Source: Lotus japonicus
Taxonomy: Eukaryota > Streptophyta > Magnoliopsida > Fabales > Fabaceae
Reading direction: 5' to 3'
Length of the DNA: 64,000 nucleotides
NCBI RefSeq assembly: GCF_012489685.1
Contig: NC_080045.1
Coordinates: 47,823,096-47,887,095, forward strand
Part shown: positions 62,939 to 64,000 of the stretch, one piece after another
How the letters are laid out: every line of letters starts with the position of its first letter
How positions within the stretch are numbered: position 1 is the stretch's first letter
Program-made: the position numbers and the translations under genes
Notes under the pieces: model-generated
Seen by the model: the letters and a program-made list of their open reading frames with translations, nothing else
Told to the model about the DNA's origin: nothing
The model's database searches: none

Positions 62939-63740
62939 TCAAGCCATCATAATCTTTTTCTCACTATTCTTGCTTCGAAATGGCGATAACAAGGAGAAAG
63001 AGCGAGAAGCTGCATAACCATGTCCATATTCAGAATAGGAATCTAGATGATAATGTAGCAAAGAGGGTAGGGATAAATGAAAATTGACTCAATGTTCAGT
63101 TAAAGTAAATTGAGCATGCATAGAGTGCTTACACTTTTGTTGAGTTGAGCTGGCAGTAGGAATTTCATCTTGAGAGATCAAATTCTTCAAGGTATGAACT
63201 GAAGATGAGATCGAAAATATGTTTCAGACAGTGTTCTGACGATACTAAATTAATAATTAATAATTAATATGCTGAAGCCCATGAGGAGCACATTACCTTC
63301 GTTACTGGAACCATTAACTCCAATCTCATCTGCCTCAGAACCATCGATGCTAACATTATCTGACTCGGTGTTGTGTCCAGCAGTAGCCGAGCCATGACTC
63401 TTTTTTCCAAACTTCAACAGTCGTCTGAACCCTTTCGGTGATTCCTTCACCTGAGGCTTCTCAACTGCTTCAGGAATCTTCTCAAGTGTTGAGTTCCTAA
63501 TGTCGGACACATGTGCTTTAACAGTCTCAACATCAACTGCTGCAGTCTCTAAACCTGCAGGGGCAGCTCTACCATACTCACTGTTTCTTGTACTAGGATC
63601 TTCCATAGAAGAAACTCGAGCATAAGGGGCATGATATGTCTCCTCAACAGTACAAATATTGGATGCTTTTGAAAGTTCATTTTCAGTATTATCCATTTTG
63701 ACCTGATTTTGGAAGATATTACACTCCAAATCAGCTGGTG
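62939..63740 (-). CDS. COP1-interacting-protein-like, C-terminal exons (partial)
   Basis: Three 3' exons on the minus strand: about 63740-63297, 63199-63133 and 63042-62939. The first carries the family block KESPKGFRRLLKFGKKSHGS followed by ESDNVSIDGSEADE. The last reads YGHGYAASRSFSLLSPFRSK and ends at a stop. These are hallmarks of the COP1-interacting protein-related / CIP7-like family, large mostly disordered nuclear proteins linked to light signalling. The 5' part is outside the window. In the 67-bp exon the frame expected from the family (HTLKNLISQDE) is broken by an extra base in a four-A run (63180-63183 on plus). Use of an alternative acceptor (CAAG|ATGAAATTCC) would keep the frame and skip that stretch. 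Confidence 0.65.
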
Positions 63741-64000
63741 CATTAATAAGTTATCAAACCCATGGAAATTTTGTATAAACAATACAAGAACATCTAAAAT
63801 CAAAATCAAAATCTTGTCTGTACAGTTAAAGGCAATGTTGTGAAAAACTAGATTCTACGTAGAATCGGAGAGGGGGTTCAAAATCGTATAATCGTAAATT
63901 GAATCGTAAGATTCTACCATAAATAGAAAAACAAAAAAATAGCATTGATATCTTGTAAGTCACATCATTTAACAAAAATTGGAATAAAAATTCATCAGAT
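63741..64000. other. Intron or upstream part of the CIP-like gene
   Basis: Non-coding as far as I can see. 63845-63935 has a palindromic 'agattctacgtagaatc' and repeated 'aatcgtaa' units that look like a repeat element. Confidence 0.35.

Overview
The window is nuclear DNA of a dicot plant, most likely a papilionoid legume. All protein genes are split by GT-AG introns and encode plant-specific or plant-type proteins. The DNA is AT-rich. Several repeats look like families I remember from legumes: MITEs beginning GGCTTAAATAT, MITEs built from 'cagcttattttcataagct', and an Ogre-like LTR. The species call is inference.

Seven host genes can be read exon by exon. They are FIB4, a plastid fibrillin (+, 4145-6408); KIN10A/PAKRP2, a phragmoplast kinesin (+, 16845-20085); a RIC-type CRIB-domain ROP effector (-, 21709-23790); GLTP1, a glycolipid transfer protein (-, 32172-40569); RPL14, ribosomal protein eL14 (+, 54037-55433); a PP2C-like protein lacking key catalytic motifs (+, 59902-62016); and the 3' end of a COP1-interacting-protein-like gene (-, 62939 to about 63740, continuing off the window). 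They do not form one pathway. From memory, the FIB4, RIC and PP2C-like homologues lie close together on Arabidopsis chromosome 3, so part of the order may be ancestral.

The rest is mostly transposable elements, many with readable ends. 1-3.1 kb holds copia, LINE RNase H and CACTA remnants. 6.9-8.0 kb is a dead copia element. 8.5-16.5 kb is a three-level nest in which a 7.5-kb Helitron sits in a Stowaway MITE that sits in a tRNA-derived SINE, just upstream of KIN10A. 26.5-31.8 kb is a second Helitron of the same family carrying a small three-exon gene. 33.1-38.45 kb is a very young Ty3/gypsy chromovirus-like element in GLTP1 intron 4, with LTRs that look identical, a perfect target duplication and a tRNA-Tyr-type primer site. 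43.4-48.8 kb is a broken RNase-H1-N/Ulp1-like locus whose intron holds an Ogre-like solo LTR and a hAT element. 50.2-53.3 kb is a FAR1/MULE transposase pseudogene split by another solo LTR. Two further SINEs, a LINE fragment and several intronic MITEs complete the picture.

I found no CRISPR array, operon, organellar insertion, rRNA gene or true tRNA gene. The tRNA-like sequences are SINE heads and one primer-binding site.
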